This document shows positions 52,984-55,085 of a DNA stretch of 55,085 nt, one piece after another. Each line of letters opens with the position of its first letter. The first letter of the stretch is position 1. A program made the position numbers and the translations under genes. Source of the DNA: Chlamydiota bacterium (GTDB lineage: Bacteria > Chlamydiota > Chlamydiia > Chlamydiales > Rhabdochlamydiaceae); contig JABDAY010000008.1 in NCBI GenBank assembly GCA_013288895.1, positions 1 to 55,085 on the forward strand, read 5' to 3'. Under the pieces are notes generated by a model that saw only the letters and a program-made list of their open reading frames with translations, ran no database searches and had not been told where the DNA came from.

Positions 52984-53133
52984 TTACTGATTGTTTAGAT
53001 TAGCTAAGTTGGTGGTATACTTCGTCAGGAGTTTATTGACTTTTAGATAAAATTGTTTCATGGATTTTGCCACGCGGATCTCAGCTTTGTCTTTTGGGTC
53101 GATGGTTCCTTCTGCAAGGGTTGTTGATTGGGT
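52984..53133 (-). pseudogene. 3' remnant of an unidentified gene
   Basis: About 48 codons open to a TAA at 52984-52986, with a protein-like product (EGTIDPKDKAEIRVAKSMK and LKVNKLLTKYTTNLA). It has no start codon; a stop lies in the AT-repeat just upstream. Codon pattern suggests a former gene, but I cannot name it. Confidence 0.35.
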
Positions 53134-53136
53134 CCA

Positions 53137-53187
53137 TATTTATACCTATTTATAGTGATTTATAGCTATTTATAGGTATTTATATTT
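53137..53187. repeat. Imperfect TATTTATAG tandem repeat
   Basis: Five units of 9-11 bases built on TATTTATA(G/C). The flanking ACCTAT and ATAGGT also form an inverted pair. Intergenic, next to the gene remnant. Confidence 0.7.
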
Positions 53188-53280
53188 TTTTAGTTGGCTA
53201 GTCAGGCAAGGATATGGTGAATTTGCAGATGCGTTTGGGTGATTTAAGTTGAATTCCCGGAAAAATTTTCCTTCGTAAAA

Positions 53281-53327
53281 TTTGGCCGGAACTGGAATCC
53301 TCTTCGGCGGGCGGCGTGGCCGTCCCG
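53281..53327. repeat. tRNA-end direct repeat R1
   Basis: Begins with TTGGCCGGAACTGGAATC (53282-53299), the 3' end of the tRNA-Phe remnant at 54546, followed by a GC-rich string shared with R2 and R3. Lies just outside the 3' end of the 53346 gene. Confidence 0.8.
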
Positions 53328-53345
53328 ACGCCCAGATGAGAAGTT

Positions 53346-54053
53346 TTAGTTAATATCTAGTAACTTACCGGGTGAAACTTCGAGCTGCATTTGAATTCGT
53401 TCTAAGAAATATACATAATCGTTATACGTATATGACTGCTCCCAATAGTATCCTGGCAAGTAAGATTTGAGGTAAAGGTACAAAGAAAGCCCACTGAATG
53501 GAGCAGTGCAACCAGTAGTTATCCCTGAATAGTAAGTGATTTCCGGATGCATTCCAACACAGAAAGAGATGAATGTAAATAAAGCACAAAATGGAGTGAT
53601 GTACGATATACAGCGTAAATTTTTCTTAGCAATGGGAATCTTGTGAGAAAGGAGTGTTTTAGCAAGCAAACTCATCATCTGATCGCATTTATCAGGAGAG
53701 ATAAGCAATGAAGCAAATGAATACTTTTTAAGGTTAACATTTTTACTTTTGCTAAGCATGCGGGAAAACTTCTGAATTCTGTAGCATACTTTTGTTAAAT
53801 TTTCTTGATTTACGATTGTCTTCTGATAAAGGACTCGAAACACATAGTTTTGGTTTAAATTTTCGATCACAGCTACTTTTTTGGTGTTCCACGACAACAA
53901 AAACTGTTTATTAAGAATCCCATAATTTCTCCCCGCTATTAGGAGGATATCCTCTATCAATTCGTCAGGGATTCTAAAGGCTGCAGATTCTTCGATAGGA
54001 ATGAACTCTACTCTTGCAGGTGGAGGATCGCTTAATCTGACATATACGGACAT
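53346..54053 (-). CDS. Membrane-associated protein, F-box-like N-terminus possible
   Basis: 235 residues, not firmly recognised. FRIPDELIEDILLIAGRNYGILNKQFLLSW near residue 30 loosely resembles an F-box (LP-x-E-L-x-x-x-I-L...), but the Pro-x-E-L start is all that fits well. Residues about 155-205 hold two hydrophobic stretches split by a short polar turn (ISYITPFCALFTFISFCVGM and TTGCTAPFSGLSLYLYL), the bilobed look of Inc proteins. The ATG at 54053 is preferred to the TTG at 54062. The gene lies between repeats R1 and R2, so it could have come with an inserted element. Confidence 0.55.
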   Translation of the reverse strand: MSVYVRLSDPPPARVEFIPIEESAAFRIPDELIEDILLIAGRNYGILNKQFLLSWNTKKVAVIENLNQNYVFRVLYQKTIVNQENLTKVCYRIQKFSRMLSKSKNVNLKKYSFASLLISPDKCDQMMSLLAKTLLSHKIPIAKKNLRCISYITPFCALFTFISFCVGMHPEITYYSGITTGCTAPFSGLSLYLYLKSYLPGYYWEQSYTYNDYVYFLERIQMQLEVSPGKLLDIN

Positions 54054-54074
54054 AGTATCCAATTAATAAATAAA

Positions 54075-54146
54075 TTTGGCCGGAACTGGAATCCTCTTCG
54101 GCGGGCGGCAGGGCCGTCCCGTCCTACAGAGCCGGCCATTCGCCCC
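54075..54146. repeat. tRNA-end direct repeat R2
   Basis: 72 bases beginning with the same 18-base core (54076-54093), then the GC-rich string and GCCGGCCATTCGCCCC, as in R3. It lies just upstream of the 53346 gene. Confidence 0.85.
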
Positions 54147-54174
54147 ACAGGGTCGAATGGCTTCGATTCCAGAC

Positions 54175-54200
54175 AAAAGCCACATTTAGTGGCTTTTTTT
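54175..54200. terminator. Hairpin terminator T1
   Basis: AAAGCCAC-ATTTA-GTGGCTTT followed by a run of T, a rho-independent-like structure in the plus direction. An almost identical hairpin is T2 at 54496. Confidence 0.6.
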
Positions 54201-54232
54201 CCGGCAAAAAAAAACCTGCATGAAGGGTTTTG

Positions 54233-54304
54233 TTTGGCCGGAACTGGAATCCTCTTCGGCGGGCGGCGTGGCCGTCCCGTCGCTCAGAGCCGGCCATTCG
54301 CCCC
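54233..54304. repeat. tRNA-end direct repeat R3
   Basis: Nearly identical to R2 over 72 bases; core at 54234-54251. Its end GCCATTCGCCCC merges into the left arm of the palindrome that follows. Confidence 0.85.
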
Positions 54305-54305
54305 A

Positions 54306-54466
54306 GGAGGCATCGCAAAAGTGCTTTGCTTGGAAAAATCGATGATTTTTTCGGATTTTTTTCTCCCTGCTGCCAAGACATACTTGAACATGTAGGCGGG
54401 CAGCAGGGAGGAAAAAAGCCGGAAAAAGGGCGATTTTAACAAGCAAATGACTTTTGCGATGCCTCC
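54306..54466. repeat. Long imperfect palindrome (MITE-like)
   Basis: 27-base arms 54306-54332 and 54440-54466 (start GGAGGCATCGCAAAAGT) differ at three positions; inner arms 54363-54374 and 54399-54410 (CTCCCTGCTGCC) are perfect. Outer sequence (GCCATTCG type) is also inverted. It could form a hairpin of about 160 bases. Confidence 0.75.
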
Positions 54467-54495
54467 GTAAGGGCCGAATGGCTTCGATTCCAGAC

Positions 54496-54520
54496 GAAAG
54501 CCACATTTAGTGGCTTTCTT
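54496..54520. terminator. Hairpin terminator T2
   Basis: GAAAGCCAC-ATTTA-GTGGCTTTC followed by TTTC, duplicate of T1, with the same GAATGGCTTCGATTCCAGAC string ahead of it. Confidence 0.5.
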
Positions 54521-54545
54521 TCAGTCCAAATTTATAAATAAATTT

Positions 54546-54592
54546 GGCCGGAACTGGAATCGAACCAGCGACACAAGGATTTTCAGTCCTCT
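54546..54592 (-). tRNA. tRNA-Phe (GAA) 3' fragment
   Basis: On the minus strand: anticodon stem GAGGA/TCCTT with loop CTGAAAA (anticodon GAA), variable GTGTC, T arm GCTGG-TTCGATT-CCAGT, acceptor strand TCCGGCC and discriminator A. The 5' acceptor strand GGCCGGA and D arm are not found upstream, where the sequence reads AATAGCTTCA directly into the anticodon stem. It is therefore a broken copy, probably left by integration or deletion at a tRNA gene. The remaining stretch to 54782 shows nothing further that I can support. Confidence 0.65.
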
Positions 54593-54782
54593 GAAGCTAT
54601 TTCCATTCCTTAACTTAGATTTCCCTAAATCAACCAATCTTGACCAAGTCTATAGAGAGAAGCGAATTATTTCTAGAAGAATTTGGTGATTGAAGGTAAT
54701 CTATTTCAAGGCAAGGAAATCCGCAACTCCGGTAATATTACGGCATTTTTAGAGGCTGAGTGTTCTGTATGGTATGGGCTAC

Positions 54783-55085
54783 ATGAAATTTATTAATTTT
54801 ATTTTAACGTCGCTATTTTTTATTAGCGCAAATCATGTAAATTCTTGTGCAAATCAAACCGATAAAAAATACGATGCAATTGAATATAAAGACATTAAAG
54901 AGGAATGCTATCGTCTTATTCGTCATGTACATCAAAATTTGCACATTTTAGAATGGTCTGATTCTTTTGTAAAAGACATTCTAAAAGAGCAGCTTGAAGA
55001 TTATTTGATGGTATACTTAAATACACCAGAATCTCTTCAGTTGTGTGCAAAATACGAGGCAGTGGATTGGAATATTCATGAAATG
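54783..55085 (+). CDS. Exported protein, partial
   Basis: 101 codons open to the window's edge. A signal peptide (INFILTSLFFISANHVNS) precedes a Lys/Glu-rich helical-looking part (IEYKDIKEECYRLIRHVHQNLHILE). Family not recognised. A second in-frame ATG lies 9 bases upstream at 54774; no strong ribosome binding site distinguishes them. The gene continues beyond 55085. Confidence 0.65.
   Translation, partial: MKFINFILTSLFFISANHVNSCANQTDKKYDAIEYKDIKEECYRLIRHVHQNLHILEWSDSFVKDILKEQLEDYLMVYLNTPESLQLCAKYEAVDWNIHEM

Noticed and set aside
53137..53187. Replication origin iterons
   Set aside because: AT-rich tandem units but irregular, without DnaA-box-like TTATNCACA or a nearby replication gene.
54186..54506. 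Frames of 68-106 codons in both strands
   Set aside because: They are translations of repeats R3, the palindrome and the terminator hairpins.
53281..54592. CRISPR-like array
   Set aside because: Repeats are 18-72 bases, unequally spaced (about 800, 160 and 310 bases), and match a tRNA end; no cas genes are present.

Overview
The window reads as chromosomal DNA of a chlamydia-like bacterium (Chlamydiota, probably an environmental rather than a classical family). The basis is gene order and content: a pseudouridine synthase / gpmA / NifS-NifU / birA / rodA block and an rpsL-rpsG-fusA-rpsJ / tail-specific-protease block both match neighbourhoods I know from Chlamydia (roughly CT720-726 and CT436-441 in C. 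trachomatis, recalled rather than searched). Around them lie many AT-rich, lineage-specific genes encoding exported, outer-membrane or Inc-like membrane proteins. The genus cannot be fixed from the sequence alone.

Layout. (1) 1-5.4 kb: conserved block ending in rodA and two small unknown genes. (2) 5.4-12.6 kb: accessory region with a duplicated helical protein, a membrane protein, a tandem family of small paralogues sharing one leader sequence (one copy frameshifted, one reduced to its leader), and a MutS-family ATPase with a hydrophobic segment; it ends in a cluster of structured palindromic repeats. (3) 12.6-18 kb: the str operon on the minus strand and a divergent S41 protease. (4) 18-27 kb: an orphan HicB-like gene, an rRNA methyltransferase, an outer-membrane barrel coupled to a secreted seven-repeat protein, an autotransporter and an NlpC/P60 or transglutaminase-like protein. 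(5) 27-39.8 kb: two small AT-rich genes followed by a tightly packed minus-strand purine operon, purM-purL-purQ-purH-purCE-purD-purN-purF, carrying every step from PRPP to IMP except PurB. A broken copy of the purF 3' end lies outside it. (6) 39.9-50.8 kb: a run of enzymes with export signals (a DDAH-type dimethylargininase, flavoenzymes, a methyltransferase-like protein, a prolyl-hydroxylase fragment, a GNAT acetyltransferase, a circularly permuted D-amino-acid-oxidase-like protein), interspersed with two toxin-antitoxin modules, an AlbA/ATPase gene flanked by 42-bp direct repeats, and several genes with internal deletions. (7) 50.9-55.1 kb: a large HExxH protein with an internal duplication, then a repeat-rich segment built on the 3' end of a tRNA-Phe remnant, and a partial exported protein running off the window.

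Together the window joins a housekeeping backbone to two kinds of accessory DNA. One is a compact biosynthetic operon that would free the organism from host purines if purB lies elsewhere. The other is a decaying, mobile-looking zone whose intact genes mostly encode proteins leaving the cytoplasm, as expected of an intracellular bacterium. The most unusual single genes are the permuted DAAO-like protein, the exported dimethylargininase, the PurC-PurE fusion and the NifS-NifU fusion without a visible PLP lysine.
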